Assembly (NCBI GenBank): GCA_902519405.1
Contig: CABYJX010000002.1
Coordinates: 1 to 64,000 of the forward strand
DNA length: 64,000 nucleotides
Direction of reading: 5' to 3'
Source of the DNA: an uncultured Gammaproteobacteria bacterium
Lineage (GTDB): Bacteria > Pseudomonadota > Gammaproteobacteria > Pseudomonadales > Halieaceae
Numbering within the stretch: the stretch's first letter is position 1; the number at the start of each line of letters is the position of its first letter. The position numbers and the translations under genes are program-made. Shown piece by piece: positions 48,764 through 58,563 of this stretch. The notes below the pieces were generated by a model. The model was given only the letters and a program-made list of their open reading frames with translations, was not told the origin of the DNA and did not search any database.

Positions 48764-50881
48764 ATGCAGACTATTGATACCCTAGACACAAAACTAAGAA
48801 ATTACCTCTCCCCTGAGCAATCAAACTTGGTCAGGAGAGCGTTTTACTACGCTGAGCAAGCTCATTACGGTCAATATCGTCGGAGTGGTGAACCCTACGT
48901 AAGCCATCCTTTGGCAGTAACAAATATATTGGCAGAAATGCGTATGGACTATCAAAGTCTTATTGCAGCTATGCTCCATGACGTAATAGAAGACACCCGA
49001 ATAGATAAAAAAACTATAGAAAATCAATTCGGTGAGATCGTCGCAGAATTAGTCGATGGGGTCAGCAAACTAACGCAAATAGAGTTTTCTTCCTTCGAAG
49101 AGAAGCAAGCTGAAAATTTTCGCAAGATGGCCTTAGCGATGGCAAGAGATATTAGAGTCATATTAGTGAAGTTAGCTGATCGACTGCACAATATGCGAAC
49201 TTTAAGCGTCTTACCTCTTGAAAAAGCAAAACATATAGCAAAAGAAACCTTGGAAATTTATGCTCCAATAGCAATGCGGCTAGGAATGAATTCCGTGCGT
49301 GTTGAGTATGAAGATCTTGGATTTTCAGCCCTCTATCCAATGCGCGCAAGACGAATCGAGGCCGCCCTGAGAACTGCCCGTGGTAATAGAAAAGCCTTAG
49401 TTGAAGAAGTTAGAGATCAATTGGAAAAAGTTTTAGCTCAGGAAGGTCATGAAGTAGAAATCACAGGTCGAGAAAAGCATCTATATAGTATTTATCAAAA
49501 AATGCGGTTAAAAAGAAAAGCCTTTTCTGAAATCATGGATATATACGCGTTTAGAATCGTAGTTGATTCAGTGGACACATGTTATCGAGTGCTCGGCTGC
49601 GTACATGGTCTATACAAACCACTTCCCGGAAGTTTTAAAGATTACATCGCTGTCCCTAAAATTAATGGATATCAATCCCTGCATACAGTCTTAAATGGCG
49701 TGCATGGCGTGCCTATTGAAATCCAGATTCGAACTAGAGAAATGGAATCAATGGCAAATAACGGGATAGCAGGGCATTGGTTGTACAAGGGCAACTCGAG
49801 TCCTCCAAGCAACAGTGAAGCTCGTGCAAGAGAGTGGATTCAAGGACTCTTAGATATGCAGCAGCGGACTGGAGATTCTCTGGAATTTATTGAAAATGTG
49901 AAAATCGATCTATTCCCGGACGAAATCTACGTTTTCACTCCAAAAGGTAGAATTCTTGAACTTCCGAGAAACGCTACAGCTGTTGACTTCGCATACGCGG
50001 TACATACAGATATCGGAAACAAATGTGTAGCATGTCGAATTAATCGTAGACTAGCGCCACTATCTGAACCACTCGAAAGTGGAGAGACCGTAGAAATTCT
50101 CCTTGGATCCAGCGCACACCCTAATCCTGCGTGGCTAAACTACGTAGTCACTGCAAAGGCAAGAACTAATATCCATCATTTCCTTAAGAACCAGACTAGG
50201 GAGGATTCGATAGACCTTGGAAAAAGGTTGCTAGAGAAATCTTTACTCGGTGTTTCTAGTAGTCTTGAAAAAATAAAAGGAGACCTGCTCGACGCGTATC
50301 TAGCAAGGCACGAATATGCGTCTCTTGACGATTTACTTGCTGATATAGGCCGAGCAAATAGACTCCCTAGTCTCACTTCTCAACAGCTGACGGGAAAGAT
50401 CGCTGATTCACCAGCGGCAGAAGAGGGTCCTCAAGCGCCTCCTTTGGCAATACGCGGTACGGAAGGCTTCGTGGTAAATTTCGCGAAGTGCTGCTATCCA
50501 ATCCCTGGCGATCCAATCTCCGGCTATCTTAGCGCCGAAAAAGGTGTGGTCGTTCATAGGGAATCTTGTAAAAATCTTATGGATCTTAGAAATCATATGG
50601 ATAGGCTAGTGATGCTTCGTTGGCACGAAGAGGTCGAGGGGGAATATGCGATAGAGTTGCGTGTCGAGTTAGAAAACAAGCGCGGGCAGATTGCCGTTAT
50701 GGCCACCCAGCTTAATAGTATCGGCATAAATATAGAGAAAATCTCCAGCTCCAGCAAGGATTATCAATTTGTTCATGTAGATCTGGAATTGCACGTAAGA
50801 AATAGGATACATTTAGCTCAAATTATGCGTAGGCTTCGAGCTGTAAATTCGGTACGTAAAGTTCTAAGAGTTAACAAATAG
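48764..50881 (+). CDS. spoT: bifunctional (p)ppGpp synthetase/hydrolase SpoT
   Basis: SpoT degrades and makes the alarmone (p)ppGpp. The hydrolase HD domain has RYRR-like YRRSGEPYVSHPLAV and MLHDVIEDT (H72-D73), so hydrolysis should be intact. The synthetase domain (about 240-360) has GYQSLHTVLNGVHGVPIEIQIRT. TGS (about 390-450) and C-terminal ACT (about 630-705) follow. The RxKD motif of the synthetase reads SFKD at 290-293, with Ser replacing the usual Arg. The 705-residue length fits; rpoZ and ridA flank it. Confidence 0.97.
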   Translation: MQTIDTLDTKLRNYLSPEQSNLVRRAFYYAEQAHYGQYRRSGEPYVSHPLAVTNILAEMRMDYQSLIAAMLHDVIEDTRIDKKTIENQFGEIVAELVDGVSKLTQIEFSSFEEKQAENFRKMALAMARDIRVILVKLADRLHNMRTLSVLPLEKAKHIAKETLEIYAPIAMRLGMNSVRVEYEDLGFSALYPMRARRIEAALRTARGNRKALVEEVRDQLEKVLAQEGHEVEITGREKHLYSIYQKMRLKRKAFSEIMDIYAFRIVVDSVDTCYRVLGCVHGLYKPLPGSFKDYIAVPKINGYQSLHTVLNGVHGVPIEIQIRTREMESMANNGIAGHWLYKGNSSPPSNSEARAREWIQGLLDMQQRTGDSLEFIENVKIDLFPDEIYVFTPKGRILELPRNATAVDFAYAVHTDIGNKCVACRINRRLAPLSEPLESGETVEILLGSSAHPNPAWLNYVVTAKARTNIHHFLKNQTREDSIDLGKRLLEKSLLGVSSSLEKIKGDLLDAYLARHEYASLDDLLADIGRANRLPSLTSQQLTGKIADSPAAEEGPQAPPLAIRGTEGFVVNFAKCCYPIPGDPISGYLSAEKGVVVHRESCKNLMDLRNHMDRLVMLRWHEEVEGEYAIELRVELENKRGQIAVMATQLNSIGINIEKISSSSKDYQFVHVDLELHVRNRIHLAQIMRRLRAVNSVRKVLRVNK

Positions 50882-50905
50882 GTTTGGCAAACCGGATGAA
50901 GTAAA

Positions 50906-51289
50906 ATGAGTAATAGAGCAGTGATCAGTACCGAACATGCACCAAGCGCTATTGGCCCATATTCTCAGGCCATTAAGGTGGGGAATACAATTTGGATATC
51001 CGGTCAGATTGCTTTAAATCCGCAGTCAAATGAGATACTTCGAGCAGATATTAAGTCTGAAGCTCGTCAGGTCTTCAAAAACATTTCTGAGATCTCAATA
51101 GCAGCAGGTGGAACCATAGATAAAGCGGTTAAAATAAATATATCACTTGTGAGGATGGAAGACTTTGAGGAAGTTAATAAAGTGATGGAGGAGTTTCTTA
51201 GACCACCCTACCCAGCCAGAGCGTGCGTGCAGGTTGCCGCGCTGCCGAAAGGAGCCTCCATTGAAATAGAGGCCATTTTAGTGATCTGA
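50906..51289 (+). CDS. ridA: RidA family enamine/imine deaminase
   Basis: RidA hydrolyses reactive enamine and imine intermediates, such as 2-aminoacrylate formed by PLP enzymes including threonine deaminase. Landmarks: APSAIGPYSQAIKVGNTIWISGQIAL, then ARQVFKNISEI and PPYPARACVQVAALPKGASIEIEAI with the key Arg in PARACV and the terminal Glu. The 127-residue length is typical. It follows spoT by 24 bases, and its 3' end overlaps the convergent epimerase-like gene by 12 bases. Confidence 0.95.
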   Translation: MSNRAVISTEHAPSAIGPYSQAIKVGNTIWISGQIALNPQSNEILRADIKSEARQVFKNISEISIAAGGTIDKAVKINISLVRMEDFEEVNKVMEEFLRPPYPARACVQVAALPKGASIEIEAILVI

Positions 51290-52141
51290 TGTCTCTAGAA
51301 TGGATTCATAGCCAGACTTGTAATCGGGGTAAAGTAATTTATAGCCACTGGTTACCAGCAGGTGGTTGTCACAGCGCTTGCTGCCTGCTCTATTAGAAAA
51401 ATCACTGACAATTTCTCCTGCAGTCTTAGGTATGCCAAGACGATCAGCTAACCAAAGCTCTATCTCCATTCTGGATGCTGGGTAGCTATCTGATACGATA
51501 TAAGAATCGTGAAGCGGCTGTTTCTTCAAATTTGACTCTAGTAACCAAGCGAAAACTCCAGCAACATCTTGTCTATGAATTCGATTAGTATAGTTTTTCT
51601 CTATTTGAGGGCTGAAAACCCCTTCTTTTACACGTTTAATAAGATAATCTTTTGAAGAACCATACATGCCAGAGCAGTAAAGCACTACCAAAGGTAACTC
51701 TGCTTCGCTAAGAATCTCTTCTGTTTCAACTATTAATTTACCAAAGGGATCCGATTTAGTTCTTGGGCTTTTCTCATCTACCCACCTTCCTTCATTTTCG
51801 GCAAAAACACGCGTACTAGAAACAAAAATTACCAGACTAGGTATATGTCCTCCTAGCCCATCTAAGAGATTTTTTGCAGCAGTGACAAAGCCGAGTTTAT
51901 AGCCGGCGAGATCTGGCTTAAGCGGTTTAAAAGTAACAATTAAAAACTTAGGCTTCAGTGCATTTAAAAACTTTAAGGCTCCTGAACGAGTATAATCCGC
52001 CTCAATACCCCTAAATAATGCCGGTAACATGTTAGGATTTCGAGATACTGCTACTAAATCTAAGTCCAACGCACTTACCAGGCTCGCACTGCGAATAGCA
52101 AGATCGCCACTGCCGATAAAGGCACAGATATTTGACTTCAT
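51278..52141 (-). CDS. NAD(P)-dependent epimerase/reductase-like protein (YeeZ type)
   Basis: This looks like an extended short-chain dehydrogenase/epimerase: an N-terminal dinucleotide-binding GSGDLA, an IFVSSTRVFAENEG block and PFGKLIVETEEILSEA. The order resembles YeeZ-type proteins, whose substrate is unknown. The glycine motif is atypical (GSGDLAIRSA), and the usual YxxxK is not clear, so catalytic activity is uncertain. It stands alone on its strand between ridA and recG. Confidence 0.72.
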   Translation of the reverse strand: MKSNICAFIGSGDLAIRSASLVSALDLDLVAVSRNPNMLPALFRGIEADYTRSGALKFLNALKPKFLIVTFKPLKPDLAGYKLGFVTAAKNLLDGLGGHIPSLVIFVSSTRVFAENEGRWVDEKSPRTKSDPFGKLIVETEEILSEAELPLVVLYCSGMYGSSKDYLIKRVKEGVFSPQIEKNYTNRIHRQDVAGVFAWLLESNLKKQPLHDSYIVSDSYPASRMEIELWLADRLGIPKTAGEIVSDFSNRAGSKRCDNHLLVTSGYKLLYPDYKSGYESILETSDH

Positions 52142-52219
52142 TTCAATAAACTCCTTTGGTTACACTATAACCGCAATAGAAATAAATTTAACGCCACAGA
52201 ATAGAGAGAATCTCTTAAA

Positions 52220-54295
52220 GTGAACTTCAATCAAGATCGATTACTACAAAGTTCTGTGGAGGTTCTCACCGGTGTTGGGCCAAAGGTTAAAGAGAACCTT
52301 TTCAAAATCGGGATAATCTCCATTGAAGATCTACTCTTTCATTTGCCGGTTAGATATCAAGATAAAACAAGAATTACTCCCATAATATCACTACAACACG
52401 GCGATGAAGCATTGATTGAAGGCACTATTAAGCTAGCTAATATTGTCTACAGAGGAAGGCGCAGCTTTATTTTAAAACTAGAAGACAAGACTGGAATAAT
52501 TACAATTCGGTTTTTTAATTTTAATAGTTCTCAGAGCAGGAACTTAACTAAGGGAAAAATACTCCGTTGCTTCGGTCAGGTTAAAGTTGTTGGTGGAAGT
52601 CCCGAGCTTTATCATCCAGAGTATAGGATCTTGAGTGTGCCTGGAGAACCAACGGAATCGAGGTTAACTCCAATTTATCCTTCCACCGAGGGAATGGGCC
52701 AAACAAAATGGCGAAACTTGATGCAGCAAGCTCTGAGTTTCTTAGGCAAGCAGCCGCCAAAAGATCTCTTAGAGGATATCTCTAGAGAACTCAATTTTGA
52801 TGTTGCGAGTGCGCTTCATTTCTTGCACGCTCCACCAGTCACCACGCCCCTAAAAGAGCTAATCGAAGGCATTCATCCTGCCCAAAAGAGACTAGCTCTG
52901 GAGGAACTGATCGCACACAACCTTTCACTTCGGAAAGTTCGGGATAACTTTCAAGCTCTCCAAGCACCAACAATAAAGAATGATTCAGATAAGGTGGTTT
53001 CTTTTTTACAATCTCTTCCATTTAAACTTACTGAAGCGCAAAAAAAATCCATAGATGATATTACATCTGACCTGGCCGGTAATCGGCCTATGCTGCGACT
53101 GATTCAAGGAGACGTCGGGTCGGGTAAGACGTTAGTAGCAGCAGTCTCTGCTTTGCTTGCCATAACTAATAAATTTCAGGTTGCGGTAATGGCTCCAACG
53201 GAGATTCTAGTGGAGCAACACGCTCGAAACTTCTCTAATTGGTTAAATCCTCTTGGAATTAAAGTGGGTCAATTATCTGGAGAGGTAAAAGGTATAGATC
53301 GAAAAAATATACTAGAAGCGTTAAAAAATAGTCAGTTGGATATTATCATAGGAACTCATGCTTTATTCCAAAAGAGTGTTATATTCGCTAAGCTTGGTCT
53401 CGTGATCGTCGATGAGCAACATCGATTCGGTGTGCATCAAAGGTTAGCATTAACCAAAAAAGCGAGCCCGTATCAAGCTCATCAGTTAGTCATGACAGCA
53501 ACGCCAATACCAAGGACATTAACGATGCTTGCATATGCAGACCTAGACTGCTCTGTTATCGATGAACTGCCTCCTGGTCGTCAGCAAATCCATACAGTGC
53601 TGATCGAGAATGGGCGGCGTAATAAAATAATAACCAGGGTCGAAGCCGCCTGCAAAACTGGACGTCAGGCTTATTGGGTTTGTACTTTGATCGAAGAAAG
53701 CGAGGTGCTCGAAGCCGAGGCAGCGGCACAAACCGCGTCTTCACTTCAGCTTAAACTTCCCGAGGTTAATATAGGATTAATACATGGACAACTAAGGCAG
53801 ACTGAAAAAAAAGAGATTATGTCTTCATTCGTTAGCGGCGAGATAGATCTATTGGTATCCACTACGGTTATCGAAGTAGGGGTAGATGTTCCAAATGCCA
53901 GTCTCATGATAATTGAAAATCCGGAGCGTCTTGGGCTAGCGCAGCTACACCAGCTTCGAGGTCGAATCGGAAGAGGCAACACTAAAAGCCATTGCGTCCT
54001 TATTTACAAAGAGCCATTAAGCACTATAAGCAAGCATCGTTTGGAGGTTATTCGAGATAGCACCGATGGATTTTATATCGCCGAGAAGGACCTAGAACTT
54101 CGCGGACCTGGCGAAGTGTTGGGGACAAAACAAACCGGATTAATGATGTTTAAAATTGCGCAGTTTCCTAAACATGATTCACTCCTGGAGAGAGTTTCTG
54201 AGATTGCACCCCAAATAAATATGAAGATGCCAAATGTTATCGCTCCTTTGATCGAAAGATGGATACCAAGTGGTGAGGAATTCGGAAAGGTTTAA
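52220..54295 (+). CDS. recG: ATP-dependent DNA helicase RecG
   Basis: RecG remodels stalled replication forks and Holliday junctions. The N-terminal wedge/OB domain begins with LTGVGPKVKENLFKIGI, and the helicase core has LIQGDVGSGKTLVA (Walker A), VIVDEQHRFGVHQR (DEQH motif II), MTATPIPRTLTM, GLIHGQLRQTEKK, TTVIEVGVDVPNASLMII and QLHQLRGRIGRG. The 691-residue length is normal. It starts with GTG at 52220. It converges with the rubredoxin fusion after six bases. Confidence 0.97.
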   Translation: MNFNQDRLLQSSVEVLTGVGPKVKENLFKIGIISIEDLLFHLPVRYQDKTRITPIISLQHGDEALIEGTIKLANIVYRGRRSFILKLEDKTGIITIRFFNFNSSQSRNLTKGKILRCFGQVKVVGGSPELYHPEYRILSVPGEPTESRLTPIYPSTEGMGQTKWRNLMQQALSFLGKQPPKDLLEDISRELNFDVASALHFLHAPPVTTPLKELIEGIHPAQKRLALEELIAHNLSLRKVRDNFQALQAPTIKNDSDKVVSFLQSLPFKLTEAQKKSIDDITSDLAGNRPMLRLIQGDVGSGKTLVAAVSALLAITNKFQVAVMAPTEILVEQHARNFSNWLNPLGIKVGQLSGEVKGIDRKNILEALKNSQLDIIIGTHALFQKSVIFAKLGLVIVDEQHRFGVHQRLALTKKASPYQAHQLVMTATPIPRTLTMLAYADLDCSVIDELPPGRQQIHTVLIENGRRNKIITRVEAACKTGRQAYWVCTLIEESEVLEAEAAAQTASSLQLKLPEVNIGLIHGQLRQTEKKEIMSSFVSGEIDLLVSTTVIEVGVDVPNASLMIIENPERLGLAQLHQLRGRIGRGNTKSHCVLIYKEPLSTISKHRLEVIRDSTDGFYIAEKDLELRGPGEVLGTKQTGLMMFKIAQFPKHDSLLERVSEIAPQINMKMPNVIAPLIERWIPSGEEFGKV

Positions 54296-54301
54296 TCCTG
54301 C

Positions 54302-55669
54302 TCAAGGCAAGATAGGCGGTAATAATTTTTGTAGCTCCATTCTAGCTTTTGCAGCGTCACCAGTCAGAGCAAATCCTAATAGGTCTCCACTTGAATCTCG
54401 GTATTCCGCTCTGATATTTAAACCGTCTTCTTCGATAGACCAGGTCCCCTCTAACTCCTTTTGCGGAGGAGAGACAACTACCGGACATATCGGAGTTTTG
54501 ATTGTGACCGGCATAGCAGGATATTTTACTTCTGTGGGCTGGCCTGCAAGGGTCTTCGCTAATGCCTTCGCTGCCGCCATTAATGGAGCGACATAAACTA
54601 GAACATGACTGCAAACTTCTGCACAGTCACCTAAAGCAAATACGTTAGTATTGGAGGTTTCCAGTAGTTGGTTTGTCTTGATACCCCGGCCCACATCAAT
54701 CCCAGCGCTTTTGGCAAGTTCTATTCGTGGTCTCACCCCTACGGCTGATACTATCAGATCGACTTTCAAAACAGCGCCATCGCTTAGCTCCACGGACACT
54801 AGATCACCAGTATGATTTACCGATTTAACTTGGGGGCCAAAATAAAAGTTAGCGCCATGGGAGGCAAGAGCTGTTTCTAAAGCTCGTGCAGCAGACTCGG
54901 GTAACAAGGCAGGCAAGCAATGTGGCATAGGATCAACTATATCTACTTCAAATCCTCCATTTAAGAGATCATTGGCAAATTCACAGCCAATTAAGCCAGC
55001 GCCAATGATACAAACCCGCTTCACTTTGTAATCCGTTATCGCCCTGCGGTAAGCCGCATAATCTAAAAGATCATTCACCGAAAAAACCCGATCTAATGCA
55101 TCTCCTCCAATATTTGGTGTAATTGTCTCCGAACCTAATGCCAGAACTAGTTTCCCGTAACCAATTTCTTCCCGGCCTTCTACTTGAACTGTCATACAAT
55201 CTAGATTAATTCCTATGACATTTGCGTTTGTTAGAACCGTGGCTCCCAGCTGATCTGCCATGTCATTTCCATCAGCCTGTGCTAAGTTTTCTGCGGACAT
55301 ATTTTTTGTATGGCCTGTGGAAAGCATTGGTTTTGAGTAAGACGCCCCATCATCTGAGGTAATTAGTACTAATTCTGTATCCTGATCCAGCTTTCTAAAT
55401 TCCTTTGCAAGGCCGTAACCAGCTAGACCAGTACCAATAATAACTAACGATTTATTAATAGCCGTATCGGACACATCATCCGCCGAGAATGAGTCCTGCT
55501 CAGAACTTTCTTCAATAAGTTCGAAATCTTCCTTACCAACACCGCAATCGGGACATAACCAATCCTCTGGGACATCCTTCCAAAGAGTTCCCGGAGCAAT
55601 CCCGTCATCTGGCCAGCCCTCAGCTTCGTCATAAATTAACCCGCAAACTATACACTCCCACTTAGCCAT
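54302..55669 (-). CDS. rubredoxin fused to NAD(P)H:rubredoxin reductase
   Basis: Residues 1-54 are a complete rubredoxin: [14 protein letters not shown] and [15 protein letters not shown] supply the four iron-binding cysteines. After an acidic linker, residues 70-455 are an FAD/NAD(P) disulfide-reductase-like rubredoxin reductase ([56 protein letters not shown]). Pseudomonas keeps these as separate genes near ubiC. The electron acceptor is unknown; alkane hydroxylase is not in view, and oxidative-stress use is equally possible. The fold is complete without frameshift. Confidence 0.94.
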   Translation of the reverse strand: MAKWECIVCGLIYDEAEGWPDDGIAPGTLWKDVPEDWLCPDCGVGKEDFELIEESSEQDSFSADDVSDTAINKSLVIIGTGLAGYGLAKEFRKLDQDTELVLITSDDGASYSKPMLSTGHTKNMSAENLAQADGNDMADQLGATVLTNANVIGINLDCMTVQVEGREEIGYGKLVLALGSETITPNIGGDALDRVFSVNDLLDYAAYRRAITDYKVKRVCIIGAGLIGCEFANDLLNGGFEVDIVDPMPHCLPALLPESAARALETALASHGANFYFGPQVKSVNHTGDLVSVELSDGAVLKVDLIVSAVGVRPRIELAKSAGIDVGRGIKTNQLLETSNTNVFALGDCAEVCSHVLVYVAPLMAAAKALAKTLAGQPTEVKYPAMPVTIKTPICPVVVSPPQKELEGTWSIEEDGLNIRAEYRDSSGDLLGFALTGDAAKARMELQKLLPPILP

Positions 55670-55863
55670 ACCGCACAGCTCTCCTCAACTTTACTAAGAT
55701 ATTAGCCTACCCTATGTCCTGACCTCTAATTGTTAATAAGGACTATTTTGGTACGACTCATAAAAATGATTGGGGACACTAGCGATAACTCCGATAAAGT
55801 TCAAGCCCAATTTGCTTGCAACCTTTAGCGGTATCAATCATCCTGCTCAGACTTTTTAGCTAG

Positions 55864-56481
55864 GTGTCGGTGGTGAAACTAGATCAGGATAAACAAAATG
55901 TCGAGCCTTTATGGGCCTCTATTGACAATTTTTATGATAAAGAACTGCTCAAAAAAGTTGGGGGTTGGTTATTAGATGAAGCATCATTAACCAGTAGATT
56001 AATTAACTTTTATGACCAGGTCTTTTCGGTAAAACCACTGAGTCAATCTTGGGATTTCCCTTTGGAGAGCGAAGCTGTCTTACTAAATTATTCCAATAGC
56101 GAAAAAGCCCTCATCCGTAAGGTGGTTCTTTGTCTCGACCAAGAACCAGTCGTTTTCGCCCGTAGCGTAATACCAAAAATTGCTATTAAGGGCTCACTTT
56201 CACACTTGAAAGACCTGGGAGATAAATCTCTCGGGGCGGTACTTTTTGATACCCCAGGGATTTTGCGTAGTTCCTTTGAGATTGCGCTTATCCCTGGAGA
56301 GAGTGCTTATCTACCTCAAGAATTTTTTCAGACTAGGTCTATTTGGGGACGAAGATCCTGCTTTTCTCTTTTTTCAGAAAAAATTATTGTATCTGAAGTT
56401 TTTCTAAATAGTTTTGAGCCCTGGCCGGTAAGTGCTATCGAATATGCAGGCGAAAGATCAAGCTCACCAACTATAGCGTAA
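55864..56481 (+). CDS. ubiC: chorismate lyase
   Basis: UbiC removes pyruvate from chorismate to give 4-hydroxybenzoate, the first ubiquinone ring precursor. The sequence is divergent but has VFARSVIP (substrate Arg), LKDLGDKSLGAVLF, then RSIWGRRSCFSLFSEKIIVSEVFL with the catalytic-type Glu near the end. The 205-residue length is somewhat longer than the E. coli 165. GTG start; two further in-frame GTG codons follow within nine bases, so the exact start is open. ubiA follows directly. Confidence 0.87.
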   Translation: MSVVKLDQDKQNVEPLWASIDNFYDKELLKKVGGWLLDEASLTSRLINFYDQVFSVKPLSQSWDFPLESEAVLLNYSNSEKALIRKVVLCLDQEPVVFARSVIPKIAIKGSLSHLKDLGDKSLGAVLFDTPGILRSSFEIALIPGESAYLPQEFFQTRSIWGRRSCFSLFSEKIIVSEVFLNSFEPWPVSAIEYAGERSSSPTIA

Positions 56482-56515
56482 ACAATTAATAAATATTCTT
56501 TAGTAAGATTTTACG

Positions 56516-57388
56516 ATGAGTAATAAGAAAAAGATCGTTGCTTTAATTGCTCTGATTAGGCTTGATAAGCCGGTTGGGACACTATTGCTACTTTGGCCAA
56601 CTCTATGGGCATTATGGATAGCTTCAGAGGGCTTGCCAGGAATAAAACTTTTGCTGATATTTACGTTAGGAACTTTTCTCATGCGATCTGCTGGCTGTAT
56701 AGTTAATGATTTTGCAGATAGAAACGTAGATGGTTTTGTCAGGCGCACCGCCTCTCGGCCGTTAGTAATAGGTACTGTATCGAAAAGAGAAGCATTTGGT
56801 CTCTTTTGCGCATTATTGTCCCTTTCTTTTTTGCTCGTACTTCAAACTAATCTACTAACGATAGGGCTGTCAGTGGTCGCGTTGGGTCTGGCAAGTACTT
56901 ATCCCTTCCTTAAAAGATATACTAATCTCCCACAACTAGGCCTTGGTATTGCTTTTTCCTGGGGAATACCCATGGCTTTTGCGGCTGAAACATCGAACGT
57001 CCCGTTGGCCGCTTGGGTCCTTTTATTCGCAAATTTATTCTGGGTAGTAATCTACGACACTCAATATGCTATGGTTGATAGGGAAGATGATCTGCAAATT
57101 GGTATTAAGTCAACTGCGATACTATTTGGTGAAGCAGATAGGCATGTAATTGGTTTACTGCAACTAGTTTGCGTCTTTCTTTTCTACTGGGTTGCTCATC
57201 TCTTTAACCTAGGTCTAGTTTACCTATTTTCAATCTTTCTGGTGATACTGCTATTTGTCTACCACCTTTACTTAATCCGGCATCGTGCGCGAGGAAATTG
57301 CTTCAAAGCATTTAAAAACAATAACTGGGTAGGGGGTTGCATCTTGCTGGGTATTATTTTCGATTATGGACATCGCTATTCTTATTAA
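56516..57388 (+). CDS. ubiA: 4-hydroxybenzoate octaprenyltransferase
   Basis: UbiA attaches the polyprenyl tail to 4-hydroxybenzoate in the inner membrane. RLDKPVGTLLLLWPTLWALW, the first aspartate motif NDFADRNVDG, RPLVIGTVSKREA, and the second motif YDTQYAMVDREDD are present with about eight membrane helices. The 290-residue length is typical. It follows ubiC after 34 bases, giving a ubiC-ubiA unit that feeds the UbiI/UbiH hydroxylases at 8-10 kb. Confidence 0.96.
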   Translation: MSNKKKIVALIALIRLDKPVGTLLLLWPTLWALWIASEGLPGIKLLLIFTLGTFLMRSAGCIVNDFADRNVDGFVRRTASRPLVIGTVSKREAFGLFCALLSLSFLLVLQTNLLTIGLSVVALGLASTYPFLKRYTNLPQLGLGIAFSWGIPMAFAAETSNVPLAAWVLLFANLFWVVIYDTQYAMVDREDDLQIGIKSTAILFGEADRHVIGLLQLVCVFLFYWVAHLFNLGLVYLFSIFLVILLFVYHLYLIRHRARGNCFKAFKNNNWVGGCILLGIIFDYGHRYSY

Positions 57389-57399
57389 GAAAATATTTT

Positions 57400-58539
57400 A
57401 TGCAAATTGAGGTCTTACAATCGTTATCGAATATTAGTGATCCAACATGGGATGCTTGGATTCCCAATAATTACCCTTTTTTATATAGCAAATTTTTAGT
57501 TGGCCTTGAAAGTACTGGTTGCACTACGGCTGATTCAGGATGGCAACCTTTTCATATTACAGTGCGGGACCAAGGTGTTCTGGTCGGATTTATGCCTTGT
57601 TATCTCAAAACTCACTCGTATGGCGAATACGTTTTCGATTGGTCTTGGGCCGATGCATGGCAGCGCTCAGGGTTATCCTATTATCCTAAATTACTATCTG
57701 GCATTCCATTCACACCAGCGACCGGTCCACGCTTGCTTATAGCTGGTGATACAGACAGCTGCAAAGTATGGGCCGCTGTTGTCGAATGGATGAAAGGCTT
57801 CTGCGCATCTAAGAAGATAAGCTCGTGGCATATTTTATTTCCAAACGCCGGAGATTCTGAGCTCCTGACTAAACTGGACTGTCATCAGCGTATAGCAGTC
57901 CAGTTTCATTGGTTTAACGAGGGTTACCGTGACTTCCAGGATTATCTTTCTCATTTTGTAAGCCGCAAACGAAAAAACATAAAAAAAGAAAGGGCTAGTG
58001 TACAGAAGCAAGGGATCCATTTGGAGATGCTATCAGGGTCTGACATATTGCCAGAAAACTGGGCATCCTTTCATGATTTCTATCAAATGACATACGCGAA
58101 AAGGAGTGGACACGGTGGTTATCTCTCTAGAGATTTCTTTTTATCTGTTCTGCCAAACATGAGCAACCAAGTTGTTATGTGTGTTGCTAAAAAAGATTCT
58201 CGAGCCGTTGCGGCTGCACTTTATTTCAAATCGTCTACTACTCTGTTCGGAAGATACTGGGGATGCATCGCGGAGTATGATTTCCTGCACTTTGAAGCTT
58301 GCTATTATCAAGGCATAGAATATTGCATTGAAAATGGTCTTTCAAAATTCGACCCTGGTGCTCAAGGCGAGCATAAAATACAGCGAGGCTTCAAGCCAAT
58401 ACAAACTTTCTCTAATCATTGGATCGATTCTTTGGAATTCTCCAATGCGGTAAGAGATTTCACTACTAAAGAGGCACTGCAAGTTGAGCAATATCGTCTC
58501 CAAGCTACTGACCTTCTACCATTTCGCAAAAAACCCTAA
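57400..58539 (+). CDS. DUF482/COG3146 GNAT-like acyltransferase
   Basis: The family pattern is clear: SHFVSRKRKNIKKERASV, FHDFYQMTYAKRSGHGGYLSRDFF, TLFGRYWGCIAEYDFLHFEACYYQGIEYCI and FDPGAQGEHKIQRGFKP. These proteins resemble FemAB/GNAT aminoacyl or acyl transferases and are often labelled peptidogalycan biosynthesis, but no substrate is established. The track start lies inside ubiA; the ATG at 57400, 12 bases after ubiA, matches homologues. Confidence 0.85.
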   Translation: MQIEVLQSLSNISDPTWDAWIPNNYPFLYSKFLVGLESTGCTTADSGWQPFHITVRDQGVLVGFMPCYLKTHSYGEYVFDWSWADAWQRSGLSYYPKLLSGIPFTPATGPRLLIAGDTDSCKVWAAVVEWMKGFCASKKISSWHILFPNAGDSELLTKLDCHQRIAVQFHWFNEGYRDFQDYLSHFVSRKRKNIKKERASVQKQGIHLEMLSGSDILPENWASFHDFYQMTYAKRSGHGGYLSRDFFLSVLPNMSNQVVMCVAKKDSRAVAAALYFKSSTTLFGRYWGCIAEYDFLHFEACYYQGIEYCIENGLSKFDPGAQGEHKIQRGFKPIQTFSNHWIDSLEFSNAVRDFTTKEALQVEQYRLQATDLLPFRKKP

Positions 58540-58563
58540 AACTCTAGCGTCCAATTAAATTAA

